From a virus, in IMG/VR virus record IMGVR_UViG_3300020190_003475, positions 1 to 54,535 of that record: a DNA stretch of 54,535 bases; one strand, 5' to 3'. Both the position numbers and the translations under genes were made by a program. The notes beneath the pieces are model-generated. The model saw only the letters and a program-made list of their open reading frames with translations. It was not told the DNA's origin and searched no databases. Below are positions 15,564-24,323 of the stretch, piece after piece; position 1 is the stretch's first letter; each line of letters begins with the position of its first letter.

Positions 15564-16233
15564 GTGTAAATACTGTAATAAAAGTTACAGCAAAGAAAGT
15601 ACTCTTGCTGCACATCTTTGTACAGAAAAACGTCGTTGGCAACAGGAAACCGAAACAGGAGTTCAGTTTGGACTTAGAGCGTATCTACAATTTTATGAAA
15701 CCACACAAGGTAGCGCACAGCTTAAGAGTTATACAGACTTTGTTACAAGTCCGTATTACAATGCTTTTGTTAGGTTCGGCAGACACTTGGTTGCTATTCG
15801 CTGTGTTAACAGCAACAGCTATACAGCTTGGTTACTGAAGAACAACAAAAAATTAGACCATTGGTGTAAAGACAAATTTTACGAAGAATGGTTACATGAA
15901 TATGTTAGACGAGAAGCAGTGCAGGACGCACTCGAACGCGGCCTCAAACAAATGGAGGAATACTCCAATGGAGATAGTGGGCTTGCTAGTTACAGCCATT
16001 ATTTTAAGTACGGCAATCATAATAGGATTTGTCATCATATTACCACTGGTCGCGTTAGCCCTTGGCTTGTATATAACTGCAATAGTGGCATTGAGTTTCT
16101 TGAGTCTATTTCTACAGAGCATTTGGCCATTGTTCTTCCTTGGATTGATCCTGATTACTGGAATCGTAAGTTCAAGGATTACGTGGCCGATGTAGAATGG
16201 TGCAGACATGTGCTAAAGGAAGCTGGACTATGA
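15535..16233 (+). CDS. Zinc-finger-containing hypothetical protein
   Basis: A 232-residue protein from ATG 15535. A C2H2-like finger lies at residues 9-26 (YKCKYCNKSYSKES, then HLC). The rest is aromatic- and basic-rich helical sequence (WCRHVLKEAG at the end) without known family. The upstream start at 15478 would overlap the clamp-loader-like gene by 86 bases and is less likely. It may bind nucleic acid. Confidence 0.6.
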   Translation: MTEESKPSYKCKYCNKSYSKESTLAAHLCTEKRRWQQETETGVQFGLRAYLQFYETTQGSAQLKSYTDFVTSPYYNAFVRFGRHLVAIRCVNSNSYTAWLLKNNKKLDHWCKDKFYEEWLHEYVRREAVQDALERGLKQMEEYSNGDSGLASYSHYFKYGNHNRICHHITTGRVSPWLVYNCNSGIEFLESISTEHLAIVLPWIDPDYWNRKFKDYVADVEWCRHVLKEAGL

Positions 16234-16823
16234 AATTTTCCAGTGATATCGACATTGATGTAGCTGATAGAGATCAAGCATTGTCTTGCTTGAAACACAT
16301 AGCCGCAAGTATTGTACGCGACGAAAAAATCACAAAACACAATACAGGTGTTTACTTCACAGATATTCCTGTAGATCCTTACACTGGTCGCGCAAGTTTA
16401 GACTATGAAGCTGCCGAACAACGAGGGTACATCAAATTAGATATTCTTAATGTTGGGTTATATCAACAAATTAAAAATGATCAGCATTTACAGGAGTTAA
16501 TGAATCAAGAGCCCTTGTGGGATTTATTACAGGCCAGAGATTTTTGTAGTCAACTAATACACATTGGTTCACATTACGATACACTAGCAAAAATGCCCGA
16601 GCCCGTTGATAGTATTCCTAGATTGGCTATGTTTCTTGCAGTGATACGTCCAGCCAAGCGTCATTTGATTGGTAGAACATGGCAGGAAGTTGCAGAGTCA
16701 GTCTGGAAGCGTCCTGCAGATGACAGCTACTACTTCAAGAAGTCGCATTCAGTTGGATATGCACATCTGGTTGCGGTTAATATGAACTTAATATGCGAGC
16801 AAATCAGTTACAGTTATAGCTAA
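16230..16823 (+). CDS. Miniature DnaE-like protein (DNA polymerase III alpha motifs)
   Basis: A 197-residue protein. It carries, in the order found in DnaE, four motif-like segments: FSSDIDIDVADR (3-14, palm Asp pair), GYIKLDILNVG (66-76, third Asp), RLAMFLAVIRPAKRH (131-145) and FKKSHSVGYAHLVAV (169-183). E. coli DnaE is about 1160 residues, and these motifs span about 350 there. Missing parts are PHP, most of fingers and the beta-binding and OB domains. Function is unknown. It might be a DNA-binding relic, a decoy or a small polymerase-like factor. ATG overlaps the previous stop and follows AAAGGAAG. Confidence 0.55.
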   Translation: MKFSSDIDIDVADRDQALSCLKHIAASIVRDEKITKHNTGVYFTDIPVDPYTGRASLDYEAAEQRGYIKLDILNVGLYQQIKNDQHLQELMNQEPLWDLLQARDFCSQLIHIGSHYDTLAKMPEPVDSIPRLAMFLAVIRPAKRHLIGRTWQEVAESVWKRPADDSYYFKKSHSVGYAHLVAVNMNLICEQISYSYS

Positions 16824-17197
16824 CCTAATTTTCTAACTAGAGTAATACTTCTTCGCTTGCTACGTTTGGCGGCAATTTCTTTTAGGCTCACTTGCGGGCC
16901 GAACTTGATTTCCACATCTTTTGAATTCATTGTTTTAACCACAGTTCTAAACGGAGTCCATTCTGTTTTCAAGAACACATTGATAGGTATCAGCCTGTTG
17001 CTTTCCCACCACCAAGTCTCTGCCAGCTCTAGAAATTGTTGTTTTTGTTCTAGCGTTCTAAGCGCACCGTAGTCATAAATTGTAGTAATTACTTCATCTA
17101 GGTTTTGAATAACGCCTATGTATTCATTGCCACCATATACAAGGTAAGTCAAAAAGGGATATTTTTTTAATAACTGCTGGTAGTTGGGTTCGTCCAT
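16820..17197 (-). CDS. Hypothetical protein, only minus-strand gene
   Basis: A 125-residue protein starting MDEPNYQQLLKKYPFLTYLVYGG, with WWWESNRLIPINVFLKTEWTP in the middle and a basic C-terminus. Composition is that of a real protein, and no + strand gene covers the segment. It ends tail to tail with the DnaE-like gene (4-base overlap) and its start lies 20 bases from the divergent late gene at 17218. Function unknown. Confidence 0.65.
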   Translation of the reverse strand: MDEPNYQQLLKKYPFLTYLVYGGNEYIGVIQNLDEVITTIYDYGALRTLEQKQQFLELAETWWWESNRLIPINVFLKTEWTPFRTVVKTMNSKDVEIKFGPQVSLKEIAAKRSKRRSITLVRKLG

Positions 17198-17202
17198 TTT
17201 TC

Positions 17203-17210
17203 AATAAATA
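17203..17210 (+). promoter_or_regulatory. Late promoter AATAAATA, near-leaderless
   Basis: AATAAATA at 17203-17210 places +1 at about 17216, two bases before the ATG at 17218. No Shine-Dalgarno is present. Confidence 0.5.
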
Positions 17211-17217
17211 CAAGATA

Positions 17218-17706
17218 ATGCAAATTCTAGCTTATTTATATCCGAATACAGTCACGGTCCAATTATGGGATCCTGCTGTATTTTCACCAAGGAACAGAGT
17301 CGTGTACAGTCGCCCAATTAAAATCTATCAGGGAATAGACAATCCCTTACAAATTTCAATTTTGAATCAAGATCAAAAACCGGTCAATTTGACCGGATAT
17401 CAAGTACAAATGCAAATACAGGATCCTTTAATTCAAGGCGCCGTTGATGCTTTTACGGTATCAATGACTGATATCAGCAAAGGTCAAGGCACAGTAACTA
17501 TTCCTCGAGCTGTAACAGTTGCATTAGATCAAAGATTTTATAAATTAACACTAAAGTTAATCACTGTGGCGACCAATACTGAACGTCCACTTTATACAGA
17601 TGCAAATTATGGAGTTCCATTGGATTTAGAAGTGCTACCAGCATACTATGAATCTGATCCGTTGAACTTCAGTGCAAATGCTGTAATTGATGTAGGAACA
17701 ATATAA
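17218..17706 (+). CDS. Baseplate/virion protein, BppU-like
   Basis: A 162-residue beta-rich protein. IYQGIDNPLQISILNQDQK and VNLTGYQVQMQIQDP fit the N-terminal domain of BppU-like baseplate proteins, which link baseplates to receptor-binding proteins. The gene overlaps the long fibre gene by one base (TAATG), supporting a structural pair. Confidence 0.65.
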   Translation: MQILAYLYPNTVTVQLWDPAVFSPRNRVVYSRPIKIYQGIDNPLQISILNQDQKPVNLTGYQVQMQIQDPLIQGAVDAFTVSMTDISKGQGTVTIPRAVTVALDQRFYKLTLKLITVATNTERPLYTDANYGVPLDLEVLPAYYESDPLNFSANAVIDVGTI

Positions 17707-20207
17707 TGACTGCCAATGTAACTTTAACAAACTACTTACTATTAAAAAGAGCCAATACCAGTGTGAGTTCTACCTATACTGGGTTAGTGGGCGAAATTAC
17801 CATTGATACAGATTTAGATACTGTCAGGGTACACGATGGTGTTACTGCAGGCGGTCATGTATTGGCCAATGTTACACAAATTAATGACTCGGGTAATCTA
17901 AGCCCAGTGAATGCCAATGTTGCAGCAGCTAATGTACAAACTGACAGCCTAAGAGCCAACATCACTGCGGCCAATGTTGAAATAACCAGTCTAAAAGCCA
18001 ACGCAGCAGCGCAACAAATTCAAATAAACAATTTTGCAGCCAATACCGGATTTGCCACACTGGATCAATTGATTGCCAACATCAACACAATTAGTGCAAA
18101 TGTTGGTGCATTCCAGGTGTACAGCAATGCCAACGCAGGCACGCAGGCAACCAGTATTAATAATTTGAATGCTAATATTGGTGCATATCAAACTTTTGCC
18201 AACGCCAATGTTTTGGTCATACAGGCCAATTTAGGTGCCTATCAAACTTATGCAAATGCAAATGTAGTATCCATACAAGCCAATTTGGGTGCATATCAGA
18301 CTTATGCCAATGCCAATGCTGCTGCACAAACAAACGAAATCAATAATTTATTTTCTAATGCTGGAGTGCAAGCCACAAGTATAAATCTTGTAAATGCAAA
18401 TGTAACTGCTGCCAATGGTGCAATTACTGCACTGACTGCCAATGCTGCTACACAGGCTGGTCTAATTACTTCTGTTAATGCCAATGTAACTGCGGCCAAT
18501 ACGGCCATCGCTAGTTTACAGAGCAACGCCGCCGTACAACAAGGTGTGTTAGATGTATTGTCGGGAAATGCCGTAACACAAACTTTAGAATTACAACAGT
18601 TAACAAGCAACGCCGCAGTGCAAGCTGCTAACTTAACCGTTCTACTTGCAAATGCAGTCAGTCAAGAATCTAGTTTAACAGTTTTGGTTAGTAACGCTGC
18701 TGCTCAAAGCACCGCAATTGACAGCATCAATGCAAACATAGGTGCTTTTCAAACTTTTGCAAATGCCAATGCAGCAGCGCAGGCTACCTCAATCACAACT
18801 TTATTGAGTAACGCCGCTGTCCAGGCACAGTTTTTAGACAGTTTGACCACCAATGCTGCCGCACAAGGAGCATCTATTATCAATATAGATGCAAATTTAG
18901 GAACGGCGTCAACAAACATAACTGCCTTGCAGGCCAACGCAGGCACACAAGGTGCTGCAATTGACAGTATAAATGCCAATATAGGTGCTTATCAAACTTT
19001 TGCAAATGCCAATGCCGCAGTACAAGCTACTTCGTTAACTACTTTAATTGCAAATGCTGCTACGCAAGCACAATCATTAGATAGTCTCACAGCAAATGCA
19101 GCCACACAGGCCACAAGTATCAATTTGATCAATGCAAACATTGGTTTATATCAAACTTTTGCAAATGCCAATGTAGTTGCTATACAGGCAAATCTTGGTG
19201 CCTTCCAGACTTTCAGTAATGCCAATGCAGCATCACAAGCAACATCAATTAACACAATCAATGCATATCAAACTTTTGCAAATGCCAACGTAGTTGCTAT
19301 ACAGGCAAATCTTGGTGCCTTCCAGACTTTCAGTAATGCCAATGCAGCATCACAAGCAACATCAATTAACACAATCAATGCATATCAAACTTTTGCAAAT
19401 GCCAACGTAGTTGCTATACAGGCAAATCTTGGTGCCTATCAGTCATATGCAAACACTCAAGCTAGTCAAATGTACTTGCCTTCTGTCTCACGTTTAAGTG
19501 TGACAAACAGCGGTGCCTCGGGTTATCTGTTTGACCAATATTCTGGCAGTAATCCAACCATTTATGTAACCGGCGGTGAAACAATATCATTTGCTTTAAG
19601 TGTCAGTGGTCACCCGTTTATGATTCGTGTATCATCTGGTGGTTCAAATTACGACACAGGTCTGACTCATGTTGCAACAGATGGAACTGTTAGCACAGAT
19701 TCTAGTGCCCAAGGAAAAGTCAGTGGAACACTATATTGGAAAGTTCCTTTTGATTTAGTTGGTTCCACCTACGTGTATCAATGTTCCGTACACGGCGGTA
19801 TGGTTGGAAGCATCGTAATTTTACCACCCGCTACTTTTGTTTCTGCTAATCTTAGTGCCTATCAAACATATGCCAATGCCAATGCTGCCAGCCTTCAAAA
19901 TGATATCAATAACATAGTATCTCAAGCAAATGCAAATACCGCTGCCTATTTGACCACTTACACTGGCAATGTGCAGGCAGGTAATCTTATGGTCACAGGA
20001 AATATAAGAGCTGTCAGCAATGTTTTTGCAAAAACAACTATTACATCTCCTGCGGCATTTGATAGCCTCACAGCAGTGTCCGGAGCCAGGGCCTTTGTGT
20101 CAGATGGCAACATTACGGCCGCGGGCAACTTTGGTGCTACAATCAGTGGCGGTGGCTCAAATGTTGCCCCTGTATGGTCCGATGGGGTTTATTGGTATAT
20201 AGGATAA
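17706..20207 (+). CDS. Long tail fibre with Asn/Ala repeats and cupredoxin-like domain
   Basis: An 833-residue protein. The first 50 residues (YTGLVGEITIDTDLDTVRVHDG) resemble the virion-attachment domain of major-tropism-determinant proteins. Residues about 70-585 are short repeats around NANIGAYQTFANAN, a likely trimeric coiled coil. Residues about 587-708 form a cupredoxin-like domain with His636 and CSVHGGM at 693-699, where Cys693, His696 and Met699 match type-1 copper ligands. The C-terminus ends in a small tip (SDGVYWYIG). It is a host-recognition fibre. The repeat region contains identical 117-bp copies (separate entry). Confidence 0.8.
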   Translation: MTANVTLTNYLLLKRANTSVSSTYTGLVGEITIDTDLDTVRVHDGVTAGGHVLANVTQINDSGNLSPVNANVAAANVQTDSLRANITAANVEITSLKANAAAQQIQINNFAANTGFATLDQLIANINTISANVGAFQVYSNANAGTQATSINNLNANIGAYQTFANANVLVIQANLGAYQTYANANVVSIQANLGAYQTYANANAAAQTNEINNLFSNAGVQATSINLVNANVTAANGAITALTANAATQAGLITSVNANVTAANTAIASLQSNAAVQQGVLDVLSGNAVTQTLELQQLTSNAAVQAANLTVLLANAVSQESSLTVLVSNAAAQSTAIDSINANIGAFQTFANANAAAQATSITTLLSNAAVQAQFLDSLTTNAAAQGASIINIDANLGTASTNITALQANAGTQGAAIDSINANIGAYQTFANANAAVQATSLTTLIANAATQAQSLDSLTANAATQATSINLINANIGLYQTFANANVVAIQANLGAFQTFSNANAASQATSINTINAYQTFANANVVAIQANLGAFQTFSNANAASQATSINTINAYQTFANANVVAIQANLGAYQSYANTQASQMYLPSVSRLSVTNSGASGYLFDQYSGSNPTIYVTGGETISFALSVSGHPFMIRVSSGGSNYDTGLTHVATDGTVSTDSSAQGKVSGTLYWKVPFDLVGSTYVYQCSVHGGMVGSIVILPPATFVSANLSAYQTYANANAASLQNDINNIVSQANANTAAYLTTYTGNVQAGNLMVTGNIRAVSNVFAKTTITSPAAFDSLTAVSGARAFVSDGNITAAGNFGATISGGGSNVAPVWSDGVYWYIG
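19147..19440 (+). repeat. 117-bp tandem repeat in fibre gene
   Basis: Two full units (19147-19263, 19264-19380) and a partial third share near-identical DNA; each unit encodes 39 residues ending in TSINTINAYQTF. The near-identity of the DNA points to recent duplication or recombination, which would change fibre length in frame. Confidence 0.8.
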
Positions 20208-20228
20208 CTTGTGTGATAAGCGTAAATT

Positions 20229-20236
20229 AATAAGTA
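20229..20236 (+). promoter_or_regulatory. Late promoter variant AATAAGTA, leaderless
   Basis: AATAAGTA at 20229-20236 puts +1 at about 20242; the ATG is at 20241. No Shine-Dalgarno is visible. Confidence 0.45.
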
Positions 20237-20240
20237 TTAC

Positions 20241-20942
20241 ATGATCATACTATACACTTTTTTAGTCACACACATCACCATAGACTGTGTGACGCTATAC
20301 CTACATCGCAGTCAGGCACATAGAGCAGTGGAATTTCATCCCATGGTCAGTCATGCCATGCGTTTTTGGTTATGGTTAACTACAGGAATGGTCACTCGAC
20401 AGTGGGTGGCGGTTCATAGAAAGCATCATAGATTTTGCGAACAAGCAGAAGATCCACATAGTCCAGTACACTATGGTATCTGGCATGTTTTACTTAAAGG
20501 AGCATTGTTGTATCATGAGGCAAGCAAAGATAAAGACATGGTTAATACATACGGTGTTGGCACTCCTAATGATTGGATTGAGCATAAGTTATACACGCCT
20601 CACTCCAGACTTGGCATTACTATTCTCCTTGTGTTCAACATCTTACTATTCGGTTGGGTGGGCGCCATAATATGGGGTATACAAATGATCTGGATACCCT
20701 TCTGGGCAGCAGGAGTAATTAACGGTATTGGACATTTTTGGGGATATCGCAACGGTGAGACCAGAGACCAAAGTCGTAATATCGTGCCCATTGGTATATT
20801 AATTGGCGGCGAGGAATTACACAATAATCATCATTTGGATCCAGCTAGTCCTCGTTTAAGCCGTCGGTGGTTTGAATTTGATATTGGTTGGTTTTATATT
20901 CGAGTATTACAATCATTAAGATTGGCCGCTGTTAAAAATTAA
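20241..20942 (+). CDS. Fatty-acid desaturase (delta-9 type)
   Basis: A 233-residue membrane di-iron desaturase. The three histidine boxes are HRSQAH (HxxxxH), HRKHH (HxxHH) and HNNHH (HxxHH), and two hydrophobic hairpins lie between them. GHFWGYRNGETRDQSRN precedes the last box as in acyl-CoA/acyl-lipid desaturases. It should add a double bond to membrane fatty acids. It is shorter than bacterial members, lacking an N-terminal span. Desaturase genes are known from marine T4-like phages. It follows the fibre gene. Confidence 0.85.
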   Translation: MIILYTFLVTHITIDCVTLYLHRSQAHRAVEFHPMVSHAMRFWLWLTTGMVTRQWVAVHRKHHRFCEQAEDPHSPVHYGIWHVLLKGALLYHEASKDKDMVNTYGVGTPNDWIEHKLYTPHSRLGITILLVFNILLFGWVGAIIWGIQMIWIPFWAAGVINGIGHFWGYRNGETRDQSRNIVPIGILIGGEELHNNHHLDPASPRLSRRWFEFDIGWFYIRVLQSLRLAAVKN

Positions 20943-20950
20943 TATACAAT
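20922..20950 (+). promoter_or_regulatory. Sigma70-type promoter for leaderless primase mRNA
   Basis: TTGGCC (20922-20927), 17 bp, TACAAT (20945-20950). The ATG at 20957 is the seventh base after the -10. The -10 to ATG stretch resembles those at 9782 and 42594 (AACAGT/AGCAGT/ACCAGT before ATG). Confidence 0.5.
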
Positions 20951-20956
20951 AGCAGT

Positions 20957-21985
20957 ATGTTAGACTCTATCCAGCAATCAGTTTTGCAACTACTGCCTGC
21001 CCGTCGTAAAACGGGTCAGAATGGCTGGATATCATTCAATGCTGTATGCTGCCCGCACAATGGTGAATCGTCTGATGCTCGAGGTAGAGGTGGCATAAAA
21101 ACTAATGCAGGTGCGGTGTCGTATCATTGCTTCAACTGTGGCTACAAGGCCAGTTATGTGCCAGGAAGGCATCTTACATTTAAGTTTAGAAAATTACTCG
21201 CCTGGTTGGGTGCTGATGATTTAACAATAAGACGCTTGGTAATTGAGGCGGTAAGACTTAAAGAACTTGTAGCCCCTGAAGAGCTTGAGCAGGTACCAGA
21301 AGAAGAAATTCATTATGAGGCAAGAACATTACCTGAGCAAGCAAGGAATGTAGTTGAATTAGCTAATTTTTACAGCATAGGTGATTACAATAATGTGCCC
21401 GCAGAATTACTTGCTGCAATTGAATATGTACATCGTAGAAATATTGATATAGACAAATATAAATTCTACTGGACACCCGAAGAAGCATACAATTTGCATC
21501 GACGAATAATTATCCCGTTTTATTACAAGCAAAGTATAGTAGGATATACAGCAAGAGCTATCGTTGACGGTATTAAACCAAAATATTGGTCAAGTCATCC
21601 AGCAGATTTTGTGTTCAATTTAGATAATCAACTGCCAGATAGTCGATTTGTCATAGTATGTGAAGGTCCATTTGACGCTATGAGCGTGGATGGTGTGGCA
21701 CTTAATGGTTCCGAATTTTCAGATACGCAAGTTGAACAGATAGATAGGCTACAGCGTGAAGTTATAGTTGTGCCAGATACAGATCGTGCAGGAAGAAAGT
21801 TAGTAGATCGTGCGATTGAGGCAGGATGGACAGTAAGTTTTCCTGTATGGCAGGAAACCTGTAAAGATATCAATGACGCTGTAGTTCAATACGGCAAATT
21901 GTTTGTGTTAAAAAGCATATTAGCGTCAAGAGAAACAAGCAAGTTAAAAATTCAACTTAAAAAGAAAAAACTATATACAACATGA
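20957..21985 (+). CDS. DNA primase, gp61-like
   Basis: A 342-residue primase. A zinc-binding region is seen at residues 31-61 (CCPH, then CFNCG). A TOPRIM domain follows, with CEGPFDAMS at about 235-243 and DTDRAG near 274. These carry the conserved Glu and DxD metal ligands. It makes RNA primers for lagging-strand synthesis and works with the helicase encoded next, whose start overlaps by four bases. Length matches T4 gp61 (342). Confidence 0.88.
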   Translation: MLDSIQQSVLQLLPARRKTGQNGWISFNAVCCPHNGESSDARGRGGIKTNAGAVSYHCFNCGYKASYVPGRHLTFKFRKLLAWLGADDLTIRRLVIEAVRLKELVAPEELEQVPEEEIHYEARTLPEQARNVVELANFYSIGDYNNVPAELLAAIEYVHRRNIDIDKYKFYWTPEEAYNLHRRIIIPFYYKQSIVGYTARAIVDGIKPKYWSSHPADFVFNLDNQLPDSRFVIVCEGPFDAMSVDGVALNGSEFSDTQVEQIDRLQREVIVVPDTDRAGRKLVDRAIEAGWTVSFPVWQETCKDINDAVVQYGKLFVLKSILASRETSKLKIQLKKKKLYTT

Positions 21986-23409
21986 AAGATTATAATCCAG
22001 AAGTACAGAAATTATTTTTAGAAATGATGTTGGAAGACGCAGAAACTTATGTGCGTGTTCAGAACATTTACAATGCAGAAAATTTTGATAGAAGTTTACG
22101 GGAAGCTGCAAAGTTTATAAAAAAACACAGTGATGATCATAAAACCCTGCCTACTAGAGAACAGATACAGGCTGCAACTGGTATAGAATTACGATCTGTT
22201 CCTGATCTCAGAGACGGACACTATGATTGGTTTCTAGAGGAGTTTGAAGGATTTAGTCGCAAGCAAGAACTAGAGCGAGCTATTCTCAAAGCAGCGGACA
22301 TGATTGAACGAGGTGACTTCGATCCTGTAGAAAAACTGATAAAAGATGCTGTACAGATCAGTTTGACCAAAGACATGGGTACAGACTATTTTGCTGATCC
22401 GGCTACTCGTATCAACCGATATTTCAATTCAGGCGGGCAAGTGAGCACAGGATGGCCTAGTCTTGACAAGTTGCTATATGGTGGATTCAGTAGAGGAGAA
22501 CTGAACATCTTTGCCGGTGGATCAGGATCAGGTAAGTCGCTTGTTATGATGAACATTGCGCTAAACTGGCTACAAGCAGGATTGAACGGCGTTTATATTA
22601 CACTGGAACTGAGTGAAGAACTGACCAGCTTGCGTACTGATGCCATGTTGTCTAACATGAGTACTAAAGATATTCGTAAGGATATTGATACCACCACACT
22701 AAAAGTAAAAATGGTAGGAAAAAAAGCAGGAACTTATCAAGTTAAAGGCCTACCTGCCCAAAGCAATATCAATGATATACGTTCTTATCTTAAAGAATAT
22801 CAAATTCAAACAGGTCGACAGGTAGACTTTATTATGATTGACTACTTGGACTTGTTAATGCCAGTAAGCGCCAAGGTTAGTCCCAATGACTTGTTTGTAA
22901 AGGACAAGTATGTCAGTGAAGAACTACGCAATTTAGCCAAAGAACTAGGCATGTTAATGGTAACAGCAAGTCAATTAAATCGATCGGCAGTCGAAGAAGT
23001 AGAATTTGATCACAGTCATATATCAGGTGGTATCAGTAAAATTAATACAGCAGATAATGTGTTTGGTATTTTTACAAGTCGAGCCATGCGTGAGCGTGGT
23101 CGATATCAGATACAATGTATGAAAAGTCGTAGCAGTACTGGCGTAGGTATGAAAGTGGATTTAGAATACAATATCGAAACCATGCGTATTACCGATCCTG
23201 GACCGGATGCACAAAGTGAGAATGGCGGACAAGGTTTCCGTACAAGTAATCAGATACTTGATCAAATCAAAACATCTACCACAACAACCAGCCCCATGGT
23301 CGCAGCCCGACCCAAACCTGGACTTGACTTAGATAAATCAGCTCAGGCTACAGTTGACAGCTCGCGACTAAAAAGTATGCTGGCAAGCCTTAAAACAAAA
23401 ACCGAATGA
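21982..23409 (+). CDS. Replicative DNA helicase, gp41/DnaB-like
   Basis: A 475-residue RecA-fold helicase. Walker A is GGSGSGKS at about 179-186, a Walker B-like IMIDYLDLL follows, and a C-terminal QCMKSRSSTGVG arginine segment is seen. The N-terminal 140 residues are helical, as in DnaB. It unwinds the fork and associates with the primase encoded directly upstream. Length matches T4 gp41 (475). Confidence 0.9.
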   Translation: MKDYNPEVQKLFLEMMLEDAETYVRVQNIYNAENFDRSLREAAKFIKKHSDDHKTLPTREQIQAATGIELRSVPDLRDGHYDWFLEEFEGFSRKQELERAILKAADMIERGDFDPVEKLIKDAVQISLTKDMGTDYFADPATRINRYFNSGGQVSTGWPSLDKLLYGGFSRGELNIFAGGSGSGKSLVMMNIALNWLQAGLNGVYITLELSEELTSLRTDAMLSNMSTKDIRKDIDTTTLKVKMVGKKAGTYQVKGLPAQSNINDIRSYLKEYQIQTGRQVDFIMIDYLDLLMPVSAKVSPNDLFVKDKYVSEELRNLAKELGMLMVTASQLNRSAVEEVEFDHSHISGGISKINTADNVFGIFTSRAMRERGRYQIQCMKSRSSTGVGMKVDLEYNIETMRITDPGPDAQSENGGQGFRTSNQILDQIKTSTTTTSPMVAARPKPGLDLDKSAQATVDSSRLKSMLASLKTKTE

Positions 23410-24044
23410 TTTTATACAATCTTGGTGACAGCCACACATATAACAACGGAATATGGTGCCCAAGTATACAAGATCATTATTGGTACAAAATTTCTAAACT
23501 TTATGGGTGTACAGAAATAGTAAACGAAAGTTTACCCGGGCGTAGCAATGACATGATGCTTAAATTAGCAATGCAGCACTGCTTAGAAAACCCTAAATTA
23601 CCAGTGTTGTATATTTTAAATATTACTACAATATTTAGATTTGACTTGACTACACCACATAGTCATACGTTACACAATATATTAACGAAAGAAGCGATTG
23701 AAAAATTAGATTTTGAAACAATCGAGTGTACTTTATATGCACATATAATAGGCCTGATAGAATTTTTTAAAGCAAGAAACAAGCAATTTCTTATAATCAA
23801 TAACGGAAAAAATTTTAGCGATAATCAACTACCTATGCGAGATGCTTTTGTTAATTACGTTAAAAACGAACCCAGAATTTTAAATTGGTTTGATGATAGT
23901 AGAATATGGTTTCAGGAAAATATTACCGGTATAAAGCCAGTAGATTTTGATTTATGTGGATGGAACGGACATGATGGCCCGGCCGGGCATAGCATGTATT
24001 TTGATATGCTAGTCAACAAACTCAATTACCGTAACTTGTTATAA
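23406..24044 (+). CDS. SGNH-hydrolase-like protein
   Basis: A 212-residue protein. Block I is NLGDSHTYNNG with the nucleophile Ser in GDS, block II is LPGRSND, and the C-terminal HDGPAGHSMYFDML supplies a DxxxH-type Asp-His pair. SGNH enzymes cut ester or acetyl groups from glycans and lipids. A second member lies at 39585-40283. The ATG overlaps the helicase stop. The substrate is unknown. Confidence 0.65.
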   Translation: MILYNLGDSHTYNNGIWCPSIQDHYWYKISKLYGCTEIVNESLPGRSNDMMLKLAMQHCLENPKLPVLYILNITTIFRFDLTTPHSHTLHNILTKEAIEKLDFETIECTLYAHIIGLIEFFKARNKQFLIINNGKNFSDNQLPMRDAFVNYVKNEPRILNWFDDSRIWFQENITGIKPVDFDLCGWNGHDGPAGHSMYFDMLVNKLNYRNLL

Positions 24045-24061
24045 TACGGTAAATAACAAGT
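24034..24061 (+). other. Perfect 9-bp inverted repeat across a stop codon
   Basis: ACTTGTTAT (24034-24042) pairs with ATAACAAGT (24053-24061) around a 10-base loop. It spans the stop of the SGNH gene and ends just before the Shine-Dalgarno of the next. It may be a processing or attenuation site. Confidence 0.5.
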
Positions 24062-24074
24062 ATTGGAGTAGATT

Positions 24075-24323
24075 TTGCAAAAACGCACCCGCAGTATACT
24101 TGACGAACTAGCCCATATGCCCGTTGGTAAAGACAGGGAAAATTTAGTGGAAAGTCGTGCTGGACATGTGATACAGGGTGCTATCAATTTGATAAATTAT
24201 ATCAAAGAAAACTACGATGCAGAACAAGCAGCTGAATTAGAACGTAGGTTACTTAACAGCATTAGAGCACAAGATCCTGCCAAGTTTGCTCGCGGAGTCA
24301 GGAGATTTCGACGTGAAGATTAA
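24075..24323 (+). CDS. Small hypothetical protein
   Basis: An 82-residue basic helical protein. Start is TTG at 24075, with GGAG at 24065-24068 at good distance and no alternative ATG before MPVGKD. The end overlaps the next start by 11 bases. Function unknown; it opens a region of virion-type genes. Confidence 0.6.
   Translation: MQKRTRSILDELAHMPVGKDRENLVESRAGHVIQGAINLINYIKENYDAEQAAELERRLLNSIRAQDPAKFARGVRRFRRED

Noticed and set aside
18302-18610. Minus-strand ORF in the fibre gene
   Set aside because: Antisense of Asn/Ala repeats, with no start signal and repetitive composition.
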